This document shows positions 8,155 through 15,373 of a stretch of 35,707 nt of DNA, piece by piece. Numbering within the stretch: the stretch's first letter is position 1; each line of letters opens with the position of its first letter. The stretch comes from Syntrophaceae bacterium. Its GTDB lineage: Bacteria; Desulfobacterota; Syntrophia; Syntrophales; UBA5619. The notes under the pieces are model-generated. The model searched no databases. It worked only from the letters and a program-made list of their open reading frames with translations, and was not told where the DNA came from. Location of the stretch: contig PLLC01000074.1 of NCBI GenBank assembly GCA_003141195.1, positions 2,679-38,385 on the forward strand, read 5' to 3'. Position numbers and translations under genes: made by a program.

Positions 8155-9436
8155 ATGATGAGATTAGCCCGGGACGAACAGGAGATGTTGGAAGGCAAAG
8201 AAGGCCCGGCCCGGCAGAAGGCGATGGAGCTGCTGGTGAAGTACGCCGAAGGGCTGGGCGCCGACCGCTTTGTCGATACCAATAACGCCACCGTCATCGT
8301 CGGCTCCATACCCGATGTCAAGATCGTTCAAAAGGTTGTCCCCTCCCTGGACGCCGACGAAATCGCCTCCCGGTTTCTCCTCGACAGTGACGAGCGGGTG
8401 GTGCTGGATAAGGTGAAGGCATTTACGACGACGAATGCCACCTTTCGGGACCAGAGATACCCCGACCTCCAGAGAGGGGGAAAGCCCCACTGCGATCTGC
8501 TCCAGAAGATGGTGGATTACTTGAAACGGGTGGGTGTCATCCATCTTGCCACGTGCACTCCCTATCAGCGGAAATATTCCGATGAAGGGGGAGCATTGCG
8601 CCTGGACGGAGTCGTCGGCAGTCGCTTTCTGCAACTCCGTGCTCGGCGGCCGCACCAACATCGAAGGGCTGCACAGTTCCTTCGCGTCGGCCGTCACCGG
8701 GAAGACGCCCCTGTGGGGGATGCATCTAAGTGAGAACCGTTTCGGCAACGTCATTGTTGATGTCGAAGTCGATATGGAACTGATCCGGGACTGGTATCTG
8801 ATGGGATATTATGTCGGAAGCCAGGTCGGACTCGATATCCCTATTTATACCCATATCAACCGGGTGCCGGACCTGACCCGGCTGATGGGTTTATGCGCCG
8901 CCGGAATCGCTTCGGGAAGCATCGTCAAGTTTCACATTGTGGGAATCACCCTGGAAGCCCCGACCCTCGAAGCAGCCAGCGGAAACGGGAAGAATCTGAA
9001 GGTCCTGAAATTCGGGAAGAAAGAGCGCCGGATCGCCTACGAAAGGCTGAATCATTCCGACAGCGATGAGGTGGACATTGTGGTCCTGGGCTGTCCCCAT
9101 GCCGGTTTGGACCGTATCAGGACGATTGCCGGGATGCTTGAAGGGAAGAAGATCCATAAGAATACCCGTCTCTATATTACGACCTGCCACCCGATCAAGA
9201 ACACGGCCGACAAACAGGGATTTACTGAGATCATCGCCAAGGCCGGCGGTTCGGTGTGGGAAGATGCCTGCGGACTTGTCCTGTCTGTCGATCCTTCAAC
9301 GGTCTTTGCCTGCGACTCGGCCAAGATGGCGAACTACCTTCCCGGAGAGACCGGGTCGAAAAACACCTGGTTCGGCACGACCGAAGAGTGCATCCAGGCA
9401 GCCATCACCGGAAAGTGGCGAGGGGAGCTGAAATGA
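8155..9436 (+). pseudogene. Aconitase X large (catalytic) subunit, frameshifted
   Basis: Two overlapping frames together encode a bacterial AcnX catalytic subunit. The first (8155 to about 8568) gives the N-terminal 138 residues ending in ATCTPYQ. The second continues from about 8570 with GNIPMKGEHCAW, ESSAVAFCNSVLGGRTN and, later, VLGCPHAG and TCHP, ending at 9436. The conserved TCTPYxxGNxP motif straddles the break, so one extra base (or two missing) lies close to 8569. AcnX enzymes are Fe-S or mononuclear-metal dehydratases, for example cis-3-hydroxy-L-proline dehydratase or archaeal phosphomevalonate dehydratase. Cys134 (TCTPY) and the Cys of GCPH are cluster-type ligands. The intact small subunit gene overlaps its stop codon, so either this is recent decay or an assembly/sequencing error. 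Confidence 0.85.
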
Positions 9437-9846
9437 GGAAAATCGTCCTGCGGGGGAGAAGAATCAACGGAGGGGCGGCGGAAGGTGAGGCGCTCGTTAC
9501 GAAGGAGTCGTTGGGAGGTTTCGGCTGTTTCGATTTTGACACGGGAAAAGTGATTGATTTCGGCCATGAATGGTATGGCCAAACCGTGTCGGGAAAGATA
9601 CTGGTATTCAGAACGGCCAAGGGGTCGTCGGCGTGGTCGATTGCCCATCAGGCGTTGCGGTTTGTCGGCAAGTCTCCGAAGGCTTATGTCACCAAAGAAT
9701 GCAACCCCCAAACGGTCCTTGGCTCCGTGGTTGCTCGCGTACCGGCCGTAACCGAGTTTGATCAGGACCCTACGGAGGTGATTTCTACCGGAGACTGGGT
9801 AAAAGTCGATGCCGATCAGGGCTTGGTTGAAATCACGAAGAAATAG
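9433..9846 (+). CDS. Aconitase X small subunit (swivel domain, DUF126)
   Basis: The 137-residue protein is the AcnX swivelling domain. It begins with MRKIVLRGRRINGGAAEGEAL, the family's opening strand, and has FGHEWYGQTVSGKILVF (residues 36-52) and GSSAWSIA. In bipartite bacterial AcnX enzymes this subunit closes over the active site of the large subunit. The start codon overlaps the stop of the large-subunit frame (ATGA at 9433-9436), showing translational coupling and supporting the view that the large subunit was recently intact. Substrate is unknown; hydroxyproline metabolism is not otherwise visible here, so another hydroxy acid is likely. Confidence 0.88.
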   Translation: MRKIVLRGRRINGGAAEGEALVTKESLGGFGCFDFDTGKVIDFGHEWYGQTVSGKILVFRTAKGSSAWSIAHQALRFVGKSPKAYVTKECNPQTVLGSVVARVPAVTEFDQDPTEVISTGDWVKVDADQGLVEITKK

Positions 9847-9860
9847 CGAAAGCGGTTGGG

Positions 9861-10658
9861 ATGAAGTATTCCATTTGTATCGAAAATCTTTATAAGGATC
9901 GTTCCTTTGAAGACAAATTTTCCGCAGCCCGAAGCGATGGGTTTGAATACTGTGAGTTCTGGACATGGAAGGATAGAAACTGGAAGGATATCAAGAAAGC
10001 CATTGCGGATTCAGGAATCAAAATCGCCGCCTTCTCGGGTGACGACGAGTACTCCCTGATCAATCCCGATGAGAACCGCCTTTATGCCGAGTTTTTGAGG
10101 GAATCGATCAAAAAGGCGAAGGAGATTCATTGCCGCTACCTTGTGATTCACTCCGATGCGCTGAATCAGGACGGAAGCGCAAAGGAGATGGTCAAGCCGC
10201 TCAGCTATGAAGCCAAGCTTTTGAATATATACAAGGTCCTTAAGGGCGTTGCTCCCTTTGCGGAAATGGAGGATGTTACGCTTGTCCTTGAACCGCTGAA
10301 TACCCGGTTGGGGCAGCCCAGGGCGCATCAGAACTATTTTCTGGATCATCCCCAAACTGCCTTTGAGCTCACCCGGCAGGTCGGATCGGAAAAGGTTAAA
10401 GTTTTATATGACATTTATCACATGCAGTTGATGGCCGGCAACATCATTCATACGCTGAAAGAAAACATGGATCAGCTTGGCTATATCCATCTCGCAGATG
10501 TTCCCGGAAGTCATGAACCCGGCACAGGGGAGCTTCATTGCAATAATATTTTAAAGGCACTCGATTCCATGGGATATGCCGGGTTTGTCGGATTTGAGCT
10601 GCTTCCCTCTGAAACGGACGAAAAGGCAGTCAAAGCAATTCAAGGGATTTGGATTTAA
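9861..10658 (+). CDS. Hydroxypyruvate isomerase-like sugar isomerase/epimerase (TIM barrel)
   Basis: The 265-residue protein is a xylose-isomerase-like TIM barrel. Conserved metal and acid-base residues are Glu144 (LVLEPLN), Asp184 in YDIYHMQ, His210 in YIHLAD and Glu246 in FELLP. HEPGTGE at 218-224 is the signature of the Hyi/OtnI branch. OtnI converts 2-oxo-tetronate to 3-oxo-tetronate, the step before the DUF1537 kinase encoded at 16455; Hyi converts hydroxypyruvate to tartronate semialdehyde; IolO, a more distant relative, epimerises 5-keto-L-gluconate. Context with both the IolN-like hydrolase and the kinase/aldolase pair leaves two roles open, with OtnI-like activity favoured by the motif pattern. 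It begins 14 bases after the AcnX small subunit. Confidence 0.82.
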   Translation: MKYSICIENLYKDRSFEDKFSAARSDGFEYCEFWTWKDRNWKDIKKAIADSGIKIAAFSGDDEYSLINPDENRLYAEFLRESIKKAKEIHCRYLVIHSDALNQDGSAKEMVKPLSYEAKLLNIYKVLKGVAPFAEMEDVTLVLEPLNTRLGQPRAHQNYFLDHPQTAFELTRQVGSEKVKVLYDIYHMQLMAGNIIHTLKENMDQLGYIHLADVPGSHEPGTGELHCNNILKALDSMGYAGFVGFELLPSETDEKAVKAIQGIWI

Positions 10659-10694
10659 CGCCGCCAATGGTTTAATCAATTCAAAGGAGGATAT

Positions 10695-10796
10695 ATGAAA
10701 AAGATCTTGTTTCTGCACGGGGTCAATCACAACATGTTCGGCAAGAGGGATCCGGTCCAGTATGGCACGGTAATGCTCGATGAGATCAATCAATGA
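10695..10796 (+). pseudogene. Truncated type II 3-dehydroquinase stump (aroQ N-terminus)
   Basis: A 33-codon frame with an excellent ribosome-binding site (AAAGGAGG) encodes a protein start nearly identical to that of the intact gene at 29539: both share MKKIL, LHGVN, NMFGKRDP, YGT and LDEIN. It then stops at TGA straight after DEINQ, losing the remaining three-quarters of the enzyme. The next gene begins 15 bases later. It is the 5' scar of a second aroQ-like copy, left by deletion or recombination. It could be translated but cannot be an enzyme. Confidence 0.85.
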
Positions 10797-10810
10797 AATA
10801 AGGAGGAAGT

Positions 10811-11857
10811 ATGAAAAAAGTGCGATTGGGTTTGATTGGAATGGGAATGATCGGGAAGCTTCATGCGGAGACCATGAGCAAGATGAAGGATATCGAGTTT
10901 GTGGCTGCTTCCGATGCCGATGCGAAACACCAAAAGACGGCCACGGAGCTCGGAACCAAATTTTACCAATCCTACAAGGAGATGATCGGGAAAGACACGC
11001 TGGATGGCGTGGTGATCGCCGTTCCGAACGAGCTCCATCTCCCGGTGGGTGCCACCTGCGCGAAAAAAGGGTTGAATATCCTTATGGAAAAACCCATTGC
11101 GGCCGACCTTGAATCCGCGGACCGCCTGATTCAGGCAGCCAAGGAGAATAAGGTGATTCTTATGGTCGGTCACCACCGGAGGCATAACCCGATGATCGAA
11201 GAGCTCCGGCGTATCGTGAGGGGAGGAGAGATCGGAAAACTCGTCGGCGTCACGGTTCTCTGGTCCTTATACAAACCAAAGGACTATTTTAAGGGACCCT
11301 TTGCCTGGAGGGCGCAACCGGGTGGAGGTCCGATCCGGATCAACTTGATCCATGAGATCGACAATATCCGTTACATCTGCGGCGACATCACGCGGTTGTA
11401 TGCGGAGGTGAGCCATGAGGCGAGAAAATTCCCGGTTGAGGACACGGTCAGCATCAGCCTGCGAATCGCGGGCGGCGCAGTCGCGAATATTTTTCTCACC
11501 GATACGGCCCCCGGAAATGTCGGATACGAGGCCAACACCGGTGAGAACCTCTTCTTTTACCAGAGCCCTCAGAACTGCTACTACTATTACGGCACGGAGG
11601 GAGTGGTGACCTTCCCGGGGATGAAAAAATTCTTCTATCGGGACCCTGCGAAAGCGGGATGGCAATACGCCCTCTGTGAAGAGGGAATCAAGATCGACCG
11701 CGAGGATCCTTACACCCGGCAGATCAGAAACTTCTGCGGGGTCATCCAGGGCACGGAAAAGCCAAAGATCGACGGAGTGGATGCCAGGAAAACGCTGGAG
11801 GTTGCCCTGGCGATTCAGAAATCAGGAGAAACGGGCCAGGCCATCGTTTTTGGATGA
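10811..11857 (+). CDS. Gfo/Idh/MocA-family oxidoreductase, copy 1 (inositol/sugar dehydrogenase-like)
   Basis: The 348-residue protein has an N-terminal Rossmann domain with GMGMIG (10-15) for NAD(P), the MEKP motif with Lys94, and a C-terminal alpha/beta domain whose active-site HEID (His181, Asp184) occurs in GGGPIRINLIHEID. This is the layout of inositol 2-dehydrogenase (IolG) and related cyclitol/sugar dehydrogenases, which oxidise a ring hydroxyl to a ketone. AGGAGG precedes the ATG. A close paralogue of the same length follows directly, so the two may oxidise different positions or isomers of one substrate. In the Thermotoga-type inositol pathway such an enzyme supplies the keto-inositol that a zinc dehydrogenase and then IolN process; all three types occur here. 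Exact substrate is inferred only. Confidence 0.9.
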   Translation: MKKVRLGLIGMGMIGKLHAETMSKMKDIEFVAASDADAKHQKTATELGTKFYQSYKEMIGKDTLDGVVIAVPNELHLPVGATCAKKGLNILMEKPIAADLESADRLIQAAKENKVILMVGHHRRHNPMIEELRRIVRGGEIGKLVGVTVLWSLYKPKDYFKGPFAWRAQPGGGPIRINLIHEIDNIRYICGDITRLYAEVSHEARKFPVEDTVSISLRIAGGAVANIFLTDTAPGNVGYEANTGENLFFYQSPQNCYYYYGTEGVVTFPGMKKFFYRDPAKAGWQYALCEEGIKIDREDPYTRQIRNFCGVIQGTEKPKIDGVDARKTLEVALAIQKSGETGQAIVFG

Positions 11858-11960
11858 CCCATCCCCGCCCCTCCCTTCCCCGGCCGAGGGGGAGGGATAC
11901 AGGAGCACCATCCCTCCCCGCTTGTGGGGAGAGAGACAGGGAGGGGAGAATTTTCATATA
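11856..11960. repeat. Copy B of the palindromic repeat
   Basis: The sequence between the two Gfo/Idh/MocA genes consists of alternating C-rich and G-rich arms (CCCCTCCCTTCCCC / GAGGGGGAGGGATACAGG, then CCCTCCCCGC / GTGGGGAG). It ends in ATTTTCATATA, the same end as copy C. Its left edge (GGATGA) coincides with the stop codon of the upstream gene. The copy carries a second hairpin and is therefore longer than copy C. Confidence 0.75.
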
Positions 11961-11977
11961 GAAGTCAGGAGGGTAAG

Positions 11978-13024
11978 ATGGAAAAAGTGAGAATCGGCTT
12001 GATTGGTTTAGGGTTGATGGGGACACCCCACGCCAGAATCCTGAAAAAGGTCGAAGAGTGCGACCTTGTGGCCGCCGCTGAAGTCGATGAGAAGCAAAAA
12101 AAGGTTGCGGAGGAGCTGGGGATCAAATTCTATAAGAACTATGAGGAGATGATCGAAAAGGAAACCCTCCAGGGGGTCATCCTTGCCCTTCCCAACCATC
12201 TCCATGCGCCGATCGGCATCGCCTGCGCCAAGCGGGGGCTTCATCTTTTTGTCGAAAAGCCCATTGCCCCGAGCGTCGCCGAGGCGGACCGCCTCATAGC
12301 GGCGGCGAAAGAGAACAAGGTTCAGATATTGGTGGGGCATCAAAGGCGATTCAGTAGTCTCGTTGAAAAGGCCCGTGAAATCGTCACCGGAGGTCAACTG
12401 GGCCGGCTGGTGGGCGTCACCATCACGTGGGCTCTGCTGAAACCGGGGTCCTATTATGAGGGTCCTCTGTCCTGGAGAAAAGAACAGAAGGGCGGCGGGC
12501 CGATCCTGATCAATCTGATCCACGAGATCGACAACCTCAGGTATATCTGCGGCGAGATCGATGAAGTCTATGCCCAGGTGAGCAACCGGATCAGGAACTT
12601 CCCTGTGGAGGATACCGCCAGCATCACCTTGCGATTCAAGAGCGGAGCCATAGGAACGGTCTTCCTGACCGATTGTTCGCCTTCCCTGACATCCTGGGAA
12701 GGGACGACGGGGGAAAACCCGCTGCTCTACAGCGATTTCGGGAATTGTTACAATTTCTTCGGTACGGACGCCTCCCTGTTGTTTCCCCAGATGAAGAGAC
12801 GCTACTATGCCGACCCGACGAAGGTGGGGTGGAATTATCCCATCACCGAGCAGGGATACAAAATACCCCGGGAAGATCCCTACATCAAAGAATTCAGTCA
12901 CTTTTGCAGAGTAATCCAAGGAAAAGAAATCCCGCGGACTTCCGGAGAGGATGGGAGGAGGACCCTGGAGGTGACCCTGGCGATCAAGAGGTCGGGAGAA
13001 ACAGGTCAACCCATCCGGTTGTGA
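11978..13024 (+). CDS. Gfo/Idh/MocA-family oxidoreductase, copy 2
   Basis: The 348-residue protein is a paralogue of the preceding gene with the same domain order: GLGLMG (10-15), VEKP with Lys94, and HEID (His182, Asp185) in GGGPILINLIHEID. The alignment runs almost without gaps from end to end, indicating tandem duplication. I chose the ATG at 11978 because CAGGAGGG lies just upstream; an upstream in-frame ATG at 11924 falls within the repeat and is unlikely. Notable differences are HQRRF versus HHRRH at 121-125 and the region around 160-172, both near the expected substrate pocket, so substrate specificity may differ. Role as for copy 1: NAD(P)-dependent oxidation of a cyclitol or sugar acid. 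Confidence 0.9.
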   Translation: MEKVRIGLIGLGLMGTPHARILKKVEECDLVAAAEVDEKQKKVAEELGIKFYKNYEEMIEKETLQGVILALPNHLHAPIGIACAKRGLHLFVEKPIAPSVAEADRLIAAAKENKVQILVGHQRRFSSLVEKAREIVTGGQLGRLVGVTITWALLKPGSYYEGPLSWRKEQKGGGPILINLIHEIDNLRYICGEIDEVYAQVSNRIRNFPVEDTASITLRFKSGAIGTVFLTDCSPSLTSWEGTTGENPLLYSDFGNCYNFFGTDASLLFPQMKRRYYADPTKVGWNYPITEQGYKIPREDPYIKEFSHFCRVIQGKEIPRTSGEDGRRTLEVTLAIKRSGETGQPIRL

Positions 13025-13055
13025 TGGCCCCTGCCCGAGGCGGGCATAACGAAGG

Positions 13056-13123
13056 ATGAAAATCACCCCCACCCCTCCCTCCCCCGTCGAGGGGGAGGGA
13101 TACAGGGAGGGCGGCATTTTCAT
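13056..13123. repeat. Copy C of the palindromic repeat, with ATGAAAAT/ATTTTCAT ends
   Basis: This is the clearest copy. Terminal inverted repeats ATGAAAAT (13056-13063) and ATTTTCAT (13116-13123) bound an imperfect palindrome with CCCTCCCCC-GTCGA-GGGGGAGGG at its core. It lies in the 125-base gap upstream of a zinc dehydrogenase. Size and structure resemble a REP/MITE-like element. Confidence 0.8.
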
Positions 13124-13149
13124 ATAAAATGAAGAGGAGGTTCTCTGAT

Positions 13150-14181
13150 ATGAAAGCCATTGTGAAAACGAGTCCAGAAGCAGGAGTTTTCGAGGTGAAG
13201 GAGGTTCCTAGGCCGAAACCTGGGCGGGGTGAGATCATGGTCCAGGTGAAGGCGGCAAGTCTCTGCTACACCGACGTCGCCATTTTGAACAACAAGTATA
13301 AGGGACGAAGGCCGGTGCCCATCCCCATCGTCATGGGCCATGAAGGGACGGGAGTGGTTTACGAATTGGGAGAAGGGGTGGAAAACGTCTCGGTGGGGGA
13401 CCGCGTCGGTCTGGAAGTGCTTTATGGATGCGGCGCCTGCATCAATTGTCTCAACGGGAACACCAACATGTGTATGAACTGGAGGCACATCGGCATTACC
13501 TACGATGGAATCTTTGCCGAGTATGTGGTGGTTCCGTCCCGCGGCGCCCACAAGCTTCCGGACAATGTCTCTTTTGTCGATGCCGCCTGCCTTGAACCCA
13601 TCAGCCTGACCGTGCGGACGCTGACGCAGGTGAAACCCATGGTGGGCGATACCGTCGCGATCTTCGGACCGGGGGCGATCGGTCTCTTTCACCTTCAGGC
13701 CTTCAAGGCCGCCGGGGCCGGTCAGGTGATCATGATCGGGATCGATCAGGATGTAAAGCGATTCGAGACCGCCAAGGCATTGGGGGCCGATCACATCGTC
13801 AATTCGAGCAGGGAAGATGTGGTGAAACGGGTCCGGGAACTGACCGATGGCTTCGGGGCCGATATCGTCGTGGAAACGGCGAGTTCGCCCGTTGTTATCC
13901 CGCTCGCGATGGAGGTGGCGGCTGCACGGGCTCGTGTTTCCACGTTCGGCCTCTATCCCGAGGCAACGGTCAGCCCCCTCACCATCAATCGAAGCGGCTT
14001 GCAGATCTTTGGCGACGTTGGATCTTTGCCTCGCTATTTTGTCACGGCGGTCCGCTGGATGAAGTATGGGAAGGTCAAGGCAACACCCCTGGCCAATCGA
14101 ACTTTCCGTCTGGAAGAGGCCAAGGATGCCCTTGAGGCGGCCCGGCTGGGGGAAGTTGCGAAGGTCATTTTTGAGCTATAG
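13150..14181 (+). CDS. Zinc-dependent alcohol/polyol dehydrogenase (MDR family), copy 1
   Basis: The 343-residue medium-chain dehydrogenase has catalytic-zinc ligands Cys39 (SLCYTD) and His64-Glu65 (GHEGTG). Four structural-zinc cysteines are at 94, 97, 100 and 108, and a GPGAIG nucleotide-binding motif is near 174-179. GAGGAGG eight or nine bases upstream selects the ATG at 13150 over 13129. Sorbitol, threonine and IolM-type inosose dehydrogenases belong to this family; with the Gfo/Idh/MocA pair upstream, a second oxidation of a cyclitol or sugar acid is plausible. The gene is bracketed by oppositely oriented repeat copies C and D. Confidence 0.9.
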   Translation: MKAIVKTSPEAGVFEVKEVPRPKPGRGEIMVQVKAASLCYTDVAILNNKYKGRRPVPIPIVMGHEGTGVVYELGEGVENVSVGDRVGLEVLYGCGACINCLNGNTNMCMNWRHIGITYDGIFAEYVVVPSRGAHKLPDNVSFVDAACLEPISLTVRTLTQVKPMVGDTVAIFGPGAIGLFHLQAFKAAGAGQVIMIGIDQDVKRFETAKALGADHIVNSSREDVVKRVRELTDGFGADIVVETASSPVVIPLAMEVAAARARVSTFGLYPEATVSPLTINRSGLQIFGDVGSLPRYFVTAVRWMKYGKVKATPLANRTFRLEEAKDALEAARLGEVAKVIFEL

Positions 14182-14210
14182 CAGGGGACCGTTTCTTTGA
14201 CGGGATGGCG

Positions 14211-14281
14211 CTGCTCCTCCCTCTCGACGGGGGAGGGGCAGGGGTAAATTTCATCCCTACGTTGTGTCCGCCGCGGGCGGA
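14211..14281. repeat. Copy D of the palindromic repeat, inverted relative to copy C
   Basis: Read on the opposite strand this matches the left part of copy C and its flank. It has a C-rich/G-rich core (CTCCCTCTCGACGGGGGAGGGG here), then GGGGTAAATTTCATCC, then CGTTGTG and a CCGCCGCGGGCGG block that corresponds to CCCGAGGCGGG left of copy C. It lacks a clear distal end. Together C and D form an inverted pair around the zinc dehydrogenase gene. Confidence 0.7.
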
Positions 14282-14302
14282 GGATTGGTTGCAGACCTTT
14301 GA

Positions 14303-14332
14303 CGACCCTGCGGATGGTTTTCCGCAGGGTCG
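14303..14332. other. Perfect 12-bp hairpin upstream of the second zinc dehydrogenase
   Basis: CGACCCTGCGGA (14303-14314) and TCCGCAGGGTCG (14321-14332) are exact inverted repeats with loop TGGTTT. The run after the stem is A6, not T, so it is not a normal terminator for + strand transcripts. It stands about 24 bases before the ATG at 14357 and could be a leader structure, an operator or a repeat-derived palindrome. Confidence 0.6.
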
Positions 14333-14356
14333 AAAAAATTACAGGATGGTGAAAAC

Positions 14357-15343
14357 ATGCGTGAATTGTATCTCGAAAAACCCGGCGACTTAAAGATCAG
14401 GGAAAGTGGACCGGCCACGGCGCCCAAAGACAATGAGGTAAAAGTCAAGGTGATCTACGGAGGGATTTGCGGCTCGGACCTGAGGGTTCTCAGAGGGACT
14501 ATCCCTTATGCGACCTATCCTTGCCGTCCCGGCCATGAAATTTTGGGGACGGTCGTTGAGGCGGGGGAAAAATCGCCGTATCAGGTCGGGACCAAAGTAG
14601 CGTCTTTTCCCAATACCTACTGCGGTAAATGTGAATTCTGCCTGCAAGGCAGAACCAATATCTGCGCGAATAAGAAATCCTTTGGGGTCACCTGCGATGG
14701 TCTCTTTGCCCAAGAGATTATTCTGGATTCCGAGTTCGTGGTGCCTATTCCTGCAGATCTTGTGGATGAGAGGGCAATATTGGTCGAGCCGTTTGCCGTG
14801 AACGTCCATGCCTTGAAGAGAACCAATATTTCCAAGGGGAAATCGGTGGCCGTAATTGGTTGTGGGACTGAAGGCTTGCTGGCGATCGCCCTCCTGAACC
14901 ATATGGGCGCCGATATAACCGTGCTGGATATCAACCCGATCAAAATGGAAAAAGCGAAGAGTTTTAATAAAAATATAAAAGCGATGTATCCTGCTGATGC
15001 GAAAGACCAAGTATTTGATGTCGTGGTTGAAGCTGCCGGAGTGAAGGCGTCCATCGAGCAGGCGTTCCAGCTCGTGAAACCAGGGGGGGCTTTGATTTCA
15101 TTAGGCATTACCGGAGATGCGATCAATTACCCGGCCCTGCGCATCACCCGCGGCGAGATCACCATTTACGGGACCATCATTTACACGAAGAAAGATTTCG
15201 TGGACGCATTCGCCCTCCTGCAAGATCCTGCATTTAATGTTGCACCCATCCTTTCGAGGATTGATCCTTTTGCGAAATATCAGGAAGCATTTGACGATGC
15301 GTTAACCGGTAACTTCGCCAAAATCGTTCTTGATTTTCGGTAG
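14357..15343 (+). CDS. Zinc-dependent alcohol/polyol dehydrogenase (MDR family), copy 2
   Basis: The 328-residue protein carries catalytic-zinc ligands Cys38 (GGICGSD) and His60-Glu61 (PGHE). Structural-zinc cysteines are at 89, 92, 95 and 103 (CGKCEFC...C). A Rossmann GCGTEG replaces the more usual GxGxxG. It resembles sorbitol/L-threonine-type dehydrogenases and is only distantly related to the zinc dehydrogenase immediately upstream, so it is not a simple duplicate. It probably oxidises a secondary hydroxyl of a polyol or sugar acid with NAD. The ketopantoate-reductase-like gene begins 30 bases downstream. Confidence 0.88.
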   Translation: MRELYLEKPGDLKIRESGPATAPKDNEVKVKVIYGGICGSDLRVLRGTIPYATYPCRPGHEILGTVVEAGEKSPYQVGTKVASFPNTYCGKCEFCLQGRTNICANKKSFGVTCDGLFAQEIILDSEFVVPIPADLVDERAILVEPFAVNVHALKRTNISKGKSVAVIGCGTEGLLAIALLNHMGADITVLDINPIKMEKAKSFNKNIKAMYPADAKDQVFDVVVEAAGVKASIEQAFQLVKPGGALISLGITGDAINYPALRITRGEITIYGTIIYTKKDFVDAFALLQDPAFNVAPILSRIDPFAKYQEAFDDALTGNFAKIVLDFR

Positions 15344-15373
15344 GCTTAAGAAAATGGGCAACGGGAGATAAAA

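Noticed and set aside
11856-14281. CRISPR-like interpretation of the repeated C/G-rich elements
   Set aside because: The copies are separated by whole genes, are palindromic and vary in sequence and orientation; there are no regular spacers or cas genes.
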